Positions 52,705 to 64,000 of a stretch of DNA of 64,000 nucleotides are shown here, in pieces; positions within the stretch are counted from its first letter, which is position 1, and each line of letters starts with the position of its first letter. The notes beneath the pieces were generated by a model that made no database searches, was not told the origin of the DNA, and saw nothing but the letters and a program-made list of their open reading frames with translations. The position numbers and the translations under genes are program-made. Origin of the DNA: Bacteroidota bacterium (GTDB lineage Bacteria > Bacteroidota > Rhodothermia > Rhodothermales > JAHQVL01); contig JBCCIM010000002.1 of the NCBI GenBank assembly GCA_039111535.1, forward strand, positions 1 to 64,000, written 5' to 3'.

Positions 52705-53850
52705 ATGCCTCCAACCGACCCGGCCCTCAATGCCCACGAAAAGTGGATGGCCAAATGCATTTCGTTGGCAAAACGCGGACAGGGACACGCAAGTCCGAAT
52801 CCCCTGGTTGGCTCCGTACTTGTTGATGAACAAGGCAACGAACTGGGAGTCGGATGGCACGAGGTCTATGGCAGTGCCCATGCAGAACGGAACGCGGTTG
52901 CTGATGCTGAATCAAGGCACAACGCAGCTGCTTTGAAAAAGGCAACCTTGTACGTGAACCTGGAGCCGTGCAGTCACTACGGCAAAACACCTCCCTGTGC
53001 AGAGCTTGTAATCGAAAAGCGTATCCCCCGCGTTGTAATTGGGATGGTCGATCCTTCCAAAAAGGTGAGCGGGCGTGGCATCAAAATGCTGCAAGAGGCC
53101 GGTGTAGAGGTATGTGTGGGTGTGCTTCAGGCAGCCTGCGAGCGCCTCAACGAACCTTTTACCCAACACCAGCAAACAGGCCGGCCGCTGGTTACCCTAA
53201 AAATGGCGCAGACGCTCGACGGGCAAATTGCAACCGCTACGGGTGATTCGCAATGGGTATCAGGAGCAGGCTCGCGCAAGCTTGTACACCACTGGCGTGC
53301 CACGCTGGATGCCGTCCTGGTTGGCCGTGGCACGGCCCTGGCAGATAACCCATCGCTTACCGTCCGGCATGTAGACGGCCGGCAACCGTACCGCATCGTG
53401 CTCGATCGCACCGGCAGCCTCCCCGCTTCGATGCATTTGTTTTCTGATGAGCATGCTGGCAAAACCATCGCGGTTACGGCCTCAGCTGCCAAGCCGGCTT
53501 ATGCGAACCAACTGCAGCAAGCTGGTGGTGAGCTTATACACGCACCGGTAACGGATGGCAAACTCAATCTGCTTGAAGTTCTTCAGCTGCTTGGTAAAAG
53601 CACCAACCACCGCAAAGGCTTGCAAACTGTCCTCGTCGAAGCCGGCCCCGGACTCGCAACGGCGCTCTTCCAGAAAAATCTCATCGACCGATTCTACCTC
53701 TTTATAGCCCCCAAACTGGTTGGCAAAGGCACGCCAACGCTCCACGGGCTCAACATCAACCTGATGAAAGACGCCTACCAGTTTGCAGCATCTGAATGGC
53801 AACCTGTTGGAGAAGACATGCTGTTCAAAGGATACCGGCGGGCATTTTAG
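52705..53850 (+). CDS. ribD: Riboflavin biosynthesis bifunctional deaminase/reductase RibD
   Basis: A 381-residue RibD. The N-terminal deaminase domain (about 10-155) binds zinc with His59, Cys89 and Cys98 and has Glu61 (SAHAERN, EPCSHYGKTPPC). The C-terminal NADPH-dependent reductase domain (about 160-378) shows TLKMAQTLDGQIATATGDSQ, the following WVSGAGSR, and VEAGPGLATALFQ. The two steps convert diaminohydroxyphosphoribosylaminopyrimidine to the ribitylamino compound in riboflavin synthesis. No other riboflavin gene is nearby and no FMN riboswitch is visible upstream. Confidence 0.95.
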   Translation: MPPTDPALNAHEKWMAKCISLAKRGQGHASPNPLVGSVLVDEQGNELGVGWHEVYGSAHAERNAVADAESRHNAAALKKATLYVNLEPCSHYGKTPPCAELVIEKRIPRVVIGMVDPSKKVSGRGIKMLQEAGVEVCVGVLQAACERLNEPFTQHQQTGRPLVTLKMAQTLDGQIATATGDSQWVSGAGSRKLVHHWRATLDAVLVGRGTALADNPSLTVRHVDGRQPYRIVLDRTGSLPASMHLFSDEHAGKTIAVTASAAKPAYANQLQQAGGELIHAPVTDGKLNLLEVLQLLGKSTNHRKGLQTVLVEAGPGLATALFQKNLIDRFYLFIAPKLVGKGTPTLHGLNINLMKDAYQFAASEWQPVGEDMLFKGYRRAF

Positions 53851-54106
53851 CGGTTGCTGCAAATTATGGAGCTGCGTTTAATGCCGATTTTCAAGTGCCG
53901 AATGCCGGTTGATATTCTTTTTTTACACTAGACGCATACGAAAGCATTGCTACCTGTGCCGTTGTCGTGCAAAATAGCAGCACTGAAAACACGAAAAATC
54001 TGAATCTTGCTTCCAACTCTTAATTCGCGTTATTCGGCATTCGACAATCTCCAAAACCTCAAAAATCCGTACCTTCCCCCAACCTTGCCACTATTCGAAT
54101 ACGGTC

Positions 54107-56347
54107 ATGATTTCCCCTCGCATCCTCCCTATAATCTTGCTTGTTAGCCTCTTTGCATTCTCACCGGCACCTATCAACTCCAACGACGATCCCATCCTTG
54201 GTTTTAGCGAGGCCGGTGCAATTGCGCAGCGGGCACTTGAAGCAACTTTTGAAGCACAGCTAACAGCTGCCAACCTGCGCGATTGGATGAAAACCCTGAC
54301 AGCCCGCCCGCACCACGTCGGCTCTGCTTTTACCAAAGAGAAAGTCCAGTTTATGGCGGATAAGTTTGAGTCTTGGGGATACGACGTTGAGATAGAGGAA
54401 TTTACGGTACTCTTCCCAACACCCAAAGTCCGCATTGTTGAGTTGGTTGCACCTACCCGATACAAAGCAAAACTTACCTTTCCTGAAACAGGCGAAAAAG
54501 TGAGCCGGGCCGTAAAAAAGGAAATGCTGCCCGGATACAACGCATTCTCTGCGGATGGCGATGTAACGGCCGAACTGGTTTACGTTAACCAGGGCATCCC
54601 GCAAGATTATCAGGACCTCAAACAACGCGGTATTGATGTCGCTGGCAAAATTGTTATTGCACGATACGGCGGCTCCTGGCGTGGCATCAAACCGAAAGTG
54701 GCTGCTGAGCACGGCGCCATTGGATGTATCCTGTATTCGGATCCCAAAGACGACGGCTACGTGCGCGGCGATGTGTATCCAATCGGCGCGTTCAAGCCCG
54801 GTCATGGTGTCCAGCGTGGCTCCGTAGCAGACATGCCCCAATTCCCCGGCGACCCGCTGACCCCCGGCGTAGGCTCCAAACCCGACACCGAGCGCCTCGA
54901 GCTGGCAGAAGCACCAACGCTGATGAAAATACCGGTGCTGCCCATCTCTTACGAAGACGCGCAACCGCTGCTTGCTGCGATTGGTGGACCCGTTGCCCCG
55001 GCACGCTGGCGGGGTGGCCTGCCGATCACTTACCACGTTGGCCCTGGGCCGGCAAAGGTACACCTGAAATTGGCTTTCGACTGGAAGCTGGAAACCGCCT
55101 ACAACGTTGTTGCCCGTATGGAAGGCAGTGAATTCCCCGACCAGTGGATCATGCGAGGCAACCACCATGACGCGTGGGTTTTTGGTGCTGCTGACCCGAT
55201 CAGCGGCATGGTTTCACTGATGGAGGAGGCGCGTGCCATTGGTGAACTTGTCAAAACAGGCTGGCGCCCCAAACGCACCATCGTTTATGCCGGCTGGGAT
55301 GCTGAAGAACCCGGATTGCTCGGCTCAACCGAGTGGGTGGAATACCATGCGGAGACGCTGCGCGACAAACTGGCTGTGTACATCAACACCGATGGCAACG
55401 GCCGGGGATTCTGGCGCGCCGGCGGCTCCCACAGCCTGGAACGGTTTATCAACGAAGTTGGGCGTGATGTAACGGATCCGCAAACCAAGGTCTCGGTATC
55501 CGAGCGAGCCCGGGCATTGCAGGACGTGCGGGGAAACAAAGAAGCGGCAACGCGCAAAGACCTGAGAATTTCTCCCCTGGGCTCCGGTTCTGACTATACC
55601 CCTTTCCTACAACATCTCGGCATTGCATCGCTCAATCTGGGTTTTGGCGGCGAAAATGCCGGCGGCGCTTATCACACCGCATTTGATTCGTTCGAATATT
55701 ACGAGCGCTTCGGAGACCCGGATTTTGCGTACGGCGTAACCCTGGCCAACCTTACAGGCCGGGCGGTGTTACGCTTTGCCAATGCAGACGTGTTGCCCTT
55801 CAGCTTTACCGGCTACATCGATAACGTTAAAAAGTACGCCGGCGAAGTAATGCATTTGGCTGAAACGATGCGTGCCAGCACGGAACAGGAGAACGCGCGC
55901 ATCAACCGCAATGCTTACCAACTGGCCGCTGATCCTACCCGGACCTACATTGCCCCGGTTGCCATGGACCCCGTGCCCTACTTCAACTTTGCACCGTTGC
56001 AAAACGCCCTCGCTTCACTGGAAGAGGCAGCGCATCAATACGACGCAGCAATGGCTGCCCATGGTGCTGAACTTCCACTAGCAAAAGCAGCAGCAGTAAA
56101 TGAACTGATGATGGTCATGGAGCAGCAAATGACCCGAAAGGAAGGCTTGCCGCGCCGGCCCTGGTTCAAACATCAAATTTACGCGCCCGGCTTTTACACG
56201 GGATATGGCGTCAAAACGCTGCCGGGTGTCCGGGAAGCCCTTGAGCAGCGAAACTGGGACGAAGCAGCTGAACAAATCGAAATTATTTCCGACGTGCTGA
56301 ACCGTGTAACGGAATCGCTGTATGAGGCAACGACAATTATGAATTAG
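54107..56347 (+). CDS. M28 family metallopeptidase, glutamate carboxypeptidase II-like
   Basis: A 746-residue secreted protein with a signal peptide (LPIILLVSLFAFSPAP). A protease-associated domain lies at about 150-300. The M28 catalytic domain shows zinc ligands in NHHDAWVFGAADPISGM, WDAEEPGLLGS, NTDGNG and YHTAFDSFEYY, followed by a helical dimerisation domain (about 580-740). The arrangement matches the transferrin-receptor/GCPII group, which removes C-terminal acidic residues from peptides. The start is ATG 54107 and the mature protein is periplasmic or exported. Confidence 0.92.
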   Translation: MISPRILPIILLVSLFAFSPAPINSNDDPILGFSEAGAIAQRALEATFEAQLTAANLRDWMKTLTARPHHVGSAFTKEKVQFMADKFESWGYDVEIEEFTVLFPTPKVRIVELVAPTRYKAKLTFPETGEKVSRAVKKEMLPGYNAFSADGDVTAELVYVNQGIPQDYQDLKQRGIDVAGKIVIARYGGSWRGIKPKVAAEHGAIGCILYSDPKDDGYVRGDVYPIGAFKPGHGVQRGSVADMPQFPGDPLTPGVGSKPDTERLELAEAPTLMKIPVLPISYEDAQPLLAAIGGPVAPARWRGGLPITYHVGPGPAKVHLKLAFDWKLETAYNVVARMEGSEFPDQWIMRGNHHDAWVFGAADPISGMVSLMEEARAIGELVKTGWRPKRTIVYAGWDAEEPGLLGSTEWVEYHAETLRDKLAVYINTDGNGRGFWRAGGSHSLERFINEVGRDVTDPQTKVSVSERARALQDVRGNKEAATRKDLRISPLGSGSDYTPFLQHLGIASLNLGFGGENAGGAYHTAFDSFEYYERFGDPDFAYGVTLANLTGRAVLRFANADVLPFSFTGYIDNVKKYAGEVMHLAETMRASTEQENARINRNAYQLAADPTRTYIAPVAMDPVPYFNFAPLQNALASLEEAAHQYDAAMAAHGAELPLAKAAAVNELMMVMEQQMTRKEGLPRRPWFKHQIYAPGFYTGYGVKTLPGVREALEQRNWDEAAEQIEIISDVLNRVTESLYEATTIMN

Positions 56348-56528
56348 GGGTTTGCTTCCAAGACATCAACGGGGTCTTTACCTACAAACAACTCGCGGAA
56401 GCATGAAAAAACGGAGCTACAAAAAACTAGTCTGCTCCTTTTTCAAACATCCTTTAAAAGACTTAGCAGTGAAAAGTGTACCTTGACTGGAAGCGGTTCC
56501 AAACAAGACTATTCCTTTTCGATAATAC

Positions 56529-57476
56529 ATGGCAAAATTTTTAATCACCGGTGCCAACGGGCAGATTGGTAGCGATTTGGTCGCCAGGTTGCGCGACATG
56601 CACGGTGCAGACAATGTGGTTGGCTCCGACCTTAGATTGCCGGCGTCTCCCCAGGCTGGCCCCCACGAAATTGCAGATGTGACAAACCTCGATCAGCTCC
56701 GCGAGCTCATCACCAACTACAACATCGACACCATCTACCACCTGGCCAGTATTCTCTCCGTAACAGGAGAAAAACATCCGGATCTCGCGTGGCAGGTGAA
56801 CATGAACGGGCTCAAGCACATTCTCGATCTTGCGGCGGCCCATAACTGTAAAGTATTCTGGCCGAGCTCGATTGCCGTTTTTGGACCAACAACGCCGCGC
56901 AACCATACGCCACAGCGTACGGTTCTCGAGCCGCAAACGATTTATGGCATCACAAAAAGTGCCGGCGAATTACTGTGTAATTATTACCATCAGCACTTTG
57001 ATGTAGATGTGCGAAGCCTCCGCTATCCTGGGCTGATCAGCTATTCGGCTCCACCAGGAGGTGGGACTACCGATTTTAGCATAGACATGCTACGGGCCGC
57101 TGCAGCCGGCAAAGCCTATGCCTGCTTTGTAGGACCGAAAACGCGATTGCCGATGATGTACATGCCCGATGCCGTAAATGCTGCGCTTGTACTGATGCAC
57201 GCCGCACCGGAAGACATTCGCACGCGTACCAGCTACAATGTCACCGCTGTTAGTTTCTCTGCCGAAGAACTGGCCGCTGAAATCAAAAAAGTCATACCAG
57301 GCTTCGAATGTACCTACGCACCAGACTTCCGTCAGGAAATTGCTGATTCGTGGCCGTCTACCCTGAATGACAGCGAGGCCCGTACCGATTGGAACTGGCA
57401 ACCGGAATTTACCCTTGACGCCATGGTTGCCGACATGCTCATGCATCTCCAACAACCCAGTAAAGTTGTATCTTAG
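56529..57476 (+). CDS. tdh: L-threonine 3-dehydrogenase, NAD-epimerase-like type
   Basis: A 315-residue short-chain (extended SDR) dehydrogenase. The NAD-binding motif [12 protein letters not shown] is at the N-terminus and the catalytic YxxxK is in YGITKSAGE. The length and blocks such as [11 protein letters not shown] and YPGLISY match the Bacteroidota/eukaryote-type threonine dehydrogenase, which oxidises L-threonine to 2-amino-3-ketobutyrate. Kbl, which uses that product, starts 35 bp downstream. That pairing makes the assignment firm against other epimerases. Confidence 0.93.
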   Translation: MAKFLITGANGQIGSDLVARLRDMHGADNVVGSDLRLPASPQAGPHEIADVTNLDQLRELITNYNIDTIYHLASILSVTGEKHPDLAWQVNMNGLKHILDLAAAHNCKVFWPSSIAVFGPTTPRNHTPQRTVLEPQTIYGITKSAGELLCNYYHQHFDVDVRSLRYPGLISYSAPPGGGTTDFSIDMLRAAAAGKAYACFVGPKTRLPMMYMPDAVNAALVLMHAAPEDIRTRTSYNVTAVSFSAEELAAEIKKVIPGFECTYAPDFRQEIADSWPSTLNDSEARTDWNWQPEFTLDAMVADMLMHLQQPSKVVS

Positions 57477-57511
57477 TTGCCGCGTACACCACCTCAACAA
57501 AACCAAACCCA

Positions 57512-58699
57512 ATGACAAACGTCGCTACCGATTTCTACCAGGCTACCCTAAACGAAATCAAAGACTCCGGGCTCTATAAAGACGAGCGCATCATTGTATC
57601 TCAGCAAGATGCAGAAATTGCCGTTCAGTCCGGACAGCAAGTGATCAACTTTTGTGCAAACAATTACCTCGGTCTGGCAAATCACCCTGCCTTAATTAAG
57701 GCAGCCCAGGACGGCGTGGCAAAATATGGGTTTGGCCTGGCATCCGTCAGGTTTATTTGTGGCACACAAAACATCCACAAAGAGCTGGAAGAAGCGGTCT
57801 CCAGGTTTCTCCAGACAGAAGACACCATTTTATATACTTCGTGTTTTGACGCCAATGCCGGCCTCTTCGAAACCATACTTGGCAAGGAAGACGCAATCAT
57901 CAGTGACCAGTTAAACCACGCGAGCATCATCGACGGCATCCGACTGTGTAAAGCCCAGCGGCACCGGTTTGCGCATGATGACATGGAAGATCTGGAGCGT
58001 ATTCTCAAAGAGACGCAAGACGCCAAAATTCGTATGATCGCAACGGATGGGGTTTTCAGTATGGATGGCGATATTGCCCGGCTGGAAATGATCTGTGATT
58101 TGGCAGACAAATATGATGCGCTCGTCATGGTAGATGACAGCCACGCAACAGGATTCCTTGGCAAAACGGGCCGTGGGTCGATTGATCACTGTGGTGTCAT
58201 GGGACGGGTTGATGTGGTCACCAGCACGCTTGGCAAAGCACTTGGCGGCGCTTCAGGAGGTTTTACGTCGGGTAAAAAAGAAATTATCGAGCTGTTGCGA
58301 CAGCGCTCAAGGCCCTATCTGTTTTCGAATACGGTTGCGCCGGCCATTGTTACTGCTGCGTTGAAAGTATTGGAAATGCTGAGCGCCACAACAGAGCTAC
58401 GCGATCGCCTCGAAGAGAACACAATGTACTTCCGGGAGCAGATGACAGCAGCCGGCTTTAAAATTCGCCCGGGTACCCACCCGATTGCGCCTATTATGTT
58501 GTACGACGCCAAACTGGCGCAGAACATGGCCAGCGATCTCCTTGAAGAAGGGATCTATGTCATCGGCTTCAGCTATCCGGTTGTGCCTAAAGGGCAGGCG
58601 CGTATTCGCGTGCAGATTTCAGCTGCCCACACCCGTGAACACCTTGACCGCGCCATTGCCGCGTTCACCAAGGTTGGCAAACGGCTCGGCGTTATATAA
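57512..58699 (+). CDS. kbl: Glycine C-acetyltransferase (2-amino-3-ketobutyrate CoA ligase)
   Basis: A 395-residue alpha-oxoamine synthase. Signatures: [39 protein letters not shown], and the PLP Lys in [13 protein letters not shown]. It cleaves 2-amino-3-ketobutyrate with CoA to glycine and acetyl-CoA. It sits 35 bp after tdh, giving a two-gene threonine degradation operon. The DnaJ-like small protein gene converges on it with a 22-bp gap. Confidence 0.95.
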   Translation: MTNVATDFYQATLNEIKDSGLYKDERIIVSQQDAEIAVQSGQQVINFCANNYLGLANHPALIKAAQDGVAKYGFGLASVRFICGTQNIHKELEEAVSRFLQTEDTILYTSCFDANAGLFETILGKEDAIISDQLNHASIIDGIRLCKAQRHRFAHDDMEDLERILKETQDAKIRMIATDGVFSMDGDIARLEMICDLADKYDALVMVDDSHATGFLGKTGRGSIDHCGVMGRVDVVTSTLGKALGGASGGFTSGKKEIIELLRQRSRPYLFSNTVAPAIVTAALKVLEMLSATTELRDRLEENTMYFREQMTAAGFKIRPGTHPIAPIMLYDAKLAQNMASDLLEEGIYVIGFSYPVVPKGQARIRVQISAAHTREHLDRAIAAFTKVGKRLGVI

Positions 58700-58721
58700 G
58701 CAGGACCGCAGCTATAAAGTG

Positions 58722-58982
58722 CTAGGCAGCGTGACGCTTTGTGCGACGGCCTGCTGGCATTTTGCGGACTACATCCTGGTAGAGATCCTGCAGGTATACA
58801 TCGTACGCTTCCTGAGAAGCAGGCTCGAGAAACCCAAGGCCTTCGCAAGCCGGGCATTCTGTAGCTGTGAAGGAAAGCTGGTCGATCATTTCACCCAATC
58901 CGTCACAATGCAGGCAGTCACAGTGCTGGATATGCATGTCTGACACGCTGCCGTTTCGCGTTCTGATAGATACTTGTTGCAT
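58722..58982 (-). CDS. Small protein with DnaJ-type CxxC zinc motifs
   Basis: An 86-residue protein with two CxxCxGxG-like motifs, CLHCDGLG and CPACEGLG, spaced about 20 residues apart, as in half of a DnaJ cysteine-rich zinc domain. The C-terminal half is helical and ends basic (AGRRTKRHAA). No J domain or client-binding region is present. It may bind zinc and assist another protein or nucleic acid. The gene is monocistronic and convergent with kbl. Confidence 0.65.
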   Translation of the reverse strand: MQQVSIRTRNGSVSDMHIQHCDCLHCDGLGEMIDQLSFTATECPACEGLGFLEPASQEAYDVYLQDLYQDVVRKMPAGRRTKRHAA

Positions 58983-59067
58983 GATTTATGGTGTTTTTGA
59001 TGGAACTACCACAAGTTATGGATAGGGGGCGACAACCCAATGTCACATGTTACATGCACATATGTTC

Positions 59068-59106
59068 AGAGTGAAGAGTGAAGAGTGAAGAGTGAAGAGT
59101 GAAGAG
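59068..59106 (+). repeat. 7-bp tandem repeat (AGAGTGA, about 5.5 units)
   Basis: A run of AGAGTGA units directly precedes the dispersed CTTGTTC repeat. A shorter purine-rich GAGTGAA occurs at the same relative place before copy 2. Slippage could change the copy number. Confidence 0.8.
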
Positions 59107-59113
59107 AACGACC

Positions 59114-59153
59114 CTTCGAAATTCGGCGTTCCTTGTTCGGTGTTCGATATTCA
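59114..59153 (+). repeat. Dispersed intergenic repeat, CTTGTTC family, copy 4
   Basis: The 40-bp segment CTTCGAAATTCGGCGTTCCT followed by TGTTCGGTGTTCGATATTCA is nearly identical to copy 2 at 17611-17650. It is followed at 59181-59197 by a piece with GGGCTCAGG. Confidence 0.75.
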
Positions 59154-59235
59154 ATGCGGCATGCCCGTCTTCCAGAGGTCCTTTGCAGGGCTCAGGAAGT
59201 CATGGATGGGCACACATAGCATCCCTGAAATTTGC

Positions 59236-62241
<3,006 letters not shown>

Positions 62242-62993
62242 ACGGCGAGTTCGCGATGCAATCAGGATTGCACCAGTAAATTCGAGTTACGAGAACATGG
62301 GGGGCTCAGCGTAAAATTACACCGTAAGTACAGTGGGTAACGGCAGCAAGGCCGTACCGGGTACAGGTTGAACAGCAGCTTTAGCCTTTCCTGTGCTGTC
62401 CGTTAAGGGTTATCCGTTCCTTTGGGTGATGTTCTTCGTTTAGTCTGTAGAGCGAGCAGGTGCGAGTGTCTTTCAGCGACAATACGACGCGCTGTGCGAG
62501 TTAAAGACTATTTCCTGCAAGGGGTAACATGAAGCAGAAGGCTTCGATCATCAAACTATTCGTAACACGGAATACGCTTCTAGGAAAAGAAAACGGCACG
62601 GATAACGTGTATCGTACACAAGTAAGCGAAAAGAAAAGCGTGTACTGATACGGTTGATATGCTTGCGCCGGCGCGTCAAAGAAAAGCAACATGCGCCGAC
62701 ATTTAATCAAAATACAATATCTGCCGGCGCAATTTGCAACCGAATGGTTGCTGAAATGCGTCAAATTTGTCACGAACAGGAGATCTTCGGCCCCGGGTTA
62801 CATAAGATGTCACTTAAGTCCGTCAATAGTTACCCGATACCATTCAGTGCACATTTCTTACAGAGGACGGAGGCCAACACAGTGGGGTATGGCCTCCGTC
62901 CGGCACTTCTTTTTTTCAAGAAAGGCTGGAATTTTTTTCTATTAATCAAATAATAGTATAATTCCTGCAAATATCGGCAGCTTACACCAAGGG
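62242..62993. other. 752-bp intergenic region with an orphan plus-strand terminator
   Basis: Both flanking genes are on the minus strand. The sequence contains a hairpin at 62336-62360 (GGTAACGGC with GCCGTACC) and a strong plus-strand terminator at 62865-62915 (listed). Open frames across it, the longest 62654-62953, lack a ribosome site and look non-coding. A small RNA transcribed on the plus strand is possible. Confidence 0.5.
62865..62915 (+). terminator. Plus-strand Rho-independent terminator without an assigned gene
   Basis: A perfect 12-bp stem GGACGGAGGCCA (62865-62876) with TGGCCTCCGTCC (62890-62901), then GGCACTTC and a run of T8. No plus-strand gene precedes it in the gap. Confidence 0.8.
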
Positions 62994-63824
62994 TTAAGCA
63001 AAACGGATTTCTTTAAATGCATGCATCTGCCGGGTTATGGCAATTTCGGTGGGCAAACGCTCCATACTCGATGCGCCGTAGAATCCATGCACGTGCTGCG
63101 TCCGGTGTAACACATAGGCTGCATCCTCTGGCATAGCGATTGGACCGCCGTGGCACAATACGATAACATCCTCTCTCACACTTCGCGCGGCATCAGCAAT
63201 TGCCTGCACCCGTACCACAGCTTCATCAAGTGTGAGGGCTGTGGATGCACCAATTGATCCTTTTGTTGTAAGGCCCATATGGGCAACCACGATATCTGCG
63301 CCCGCACCAGCCATTTGTTCTGCCTCTTCCGGATTGAAAGCGTAGGGCGTAGTCAGGAGGTCCAGTGTATGCGCCTCGCGTATCATATCGACTTCCAGGC
63401 TATATCCCATGCCCGTCTCTTCCAGATTTGCGCGAAAAACTCCATCGATGAGTCCGACCGTGGGAAAATTCTGGACCCCGGCAAAACCTACCGCCTGTAC
63501 CTCGCGCAAAAAGCGGGGCATCTGACGGAAGGGATCCGTGCCGCAGACGCCGGCAAGCACTGGCGTCTGTCGTACAACGGTTAGCACTTCTTTGGCCATG
63601 TCCATCACTATCGCATTTGCATCGCCGTAAGGCAGCAAGCCGGCAAGCGAACCTCTACCAGCCATTCTGAAGCGACCCGAATTGTAAATTATTATCAGAT
63701 CGATGCCGCCCTCCTCTTCAAATTTGGCGGTTATACCAGTGCCGGCCCCGCCACCGATAATGGGAATACCATCAGCAATAAGCGATCTGAGATGGCGGAG
63801 TATTGTTTTGCGTTCAACAGACAT
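62994..63824 (-). CDS. Phosphoenolpyruvate-hydrolase-like TIM-barrel protein
   Basis: A 276-residue protein of the PEP hydrolase family (PF09370-type TIM barrel). Family blocks are visible in order: [74 protein letters not shown] and [16 protein letters not shown] 63824 is chosen; the open frame extends to 63872 but the conserved part starts at MSVERK. Members are described as TIM-barrel enzymes with an unsettled reaction. The upstream 176 bp to the window end hold no gene. Confidence 0.88.
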   Translation of the reverse strand: MSVERKTILRHLRSLIADGIPIIGGGAGTGITAKFEEEGGIDLIIIYNSGRFRMAGRGSLAGLLPYGDANAIVMDMAKEVLTVVRQTPVLAGVCGTDPFRQMPRFLREVQAVGFAGVQNFPTVGLIDGVFRANLEETGMGYSLEVDMIREAHTLDLLTTPYAFNPEEAEQMAGAGADIVVAHMGLTTKGSIGASTALTLDEAVVRVQAIADAARSVREDVIVLCHGGPIAMPEDAAYVLHRTQHVHGFYGASSMERLPTEIAITRQMHAFKEIRFA

Positions 63825-64000
63825 AGTACATATAACTTGAGCGTTTACCAGGAATACGGGGTAACAAGGCAATCATCAAAACAGATCGCCACATTAAATA
63901 AGCATTAAATTGGTGCCGGTACAGATGACATTGGGACAAAATTACGGCATTCAGTTTTTTTTTAACAATATCCAAAGCACCCGGCCCCAGAGCTGAGAGC

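Noticed and set aside
62654-62953. A 99-codon plus-strand open frame across the terminator hairpin.
   Set aside because: It lacks a ribosome site, crosses a strong terminator stem and has no recognisable protein pattern.

Overview
The window reads as chromosomal DNA of a Gram-negative bacterium, most likely a marine member of the Bacteroidota/Rhodothermota/Balneolota sphere. This is inferred from gene content only: many lipobox lipoproteins, a tricorn-type S41 protease, an ECF sigma factor paired with a TPR Ser/Thr kinase, the short-chain threonine dehydrogenase next to Kbl, and an OlsB/OlsA pair. No rRNA or ribosomal protein is present to fix the taxonomy.

Layout. 1-1657: membrane ferric-reductase-like/Rieske fusion (cut by the window edge) and a Cys-rich membrane-anchored partner. 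1696-6471: probable lipid operon with OlsB-like and OlsA/PlsC-like acyltransferases, a DinB-like protein, and an 875-residue fusion of alpha/beta hydrolase, DedA/VTT membrane domain and ATP-grasp ligase. 6478-7270: PadR-like regulator with a small membrane protein. 7476-9094: Entner-Doudoroff end steps (KDG kinase, KDPG aldolase). 9091-10893: Ser/Thr kinase with a C-terminal TonB-like domain. 11558-13174: lipoprotein of the cholesterol-dependent cytolysin family. 13651-16974: ECF sigma factor and TPR kinase. 16971-32562: exported hydrolases and enzymes (HEAGH membrane protein, tricorn protease, Tat-type class V aminotransferase, HELAH metalloprotease lipoprotein, beta-propeller lipoprotein broken by an in-frame TGA, sulfatase, EEP phosphatase/nuclease, M19 dipeptidase).

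32755-46192 is a defence-type island: HTH protein, SF1 helicase, type I restriction-modification (hsdR, hsdM, hsdS) with a PUA-like/Mrr type IV-like nuclease inserted between R and M, a DarT/DarG DNA ADP-ribosylation toxin-antitoxin pair, a MerR-like regulator with a perfect inverted repeat just before its start codon, and a large serine recombinase. The recombinase gene ends inside a tRNA-Gln 3' half plus terminator lying on the opposite strand; an intact tRNA-Gln with its own terminator follows about 145 bp away.

46599-63824 returns to ordinary chromosome: pentapeptide-repeat membrane protein, dynamin-like GTPase, outer-membrane barrel candidate, RibD, M28 peptidase, threonine degradation (Tdh, Kbl), a DnaJ-like zinc-motif small protein, a hybrid histidine kinase and a PEP-hydrolase-like TIM barrel. 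Several intergenic spaces carry a dispersed repeat built around CTTGTTCGRTGTTCGATATTC, and others carry a second, diverged CAGGACCT-centred repeat.
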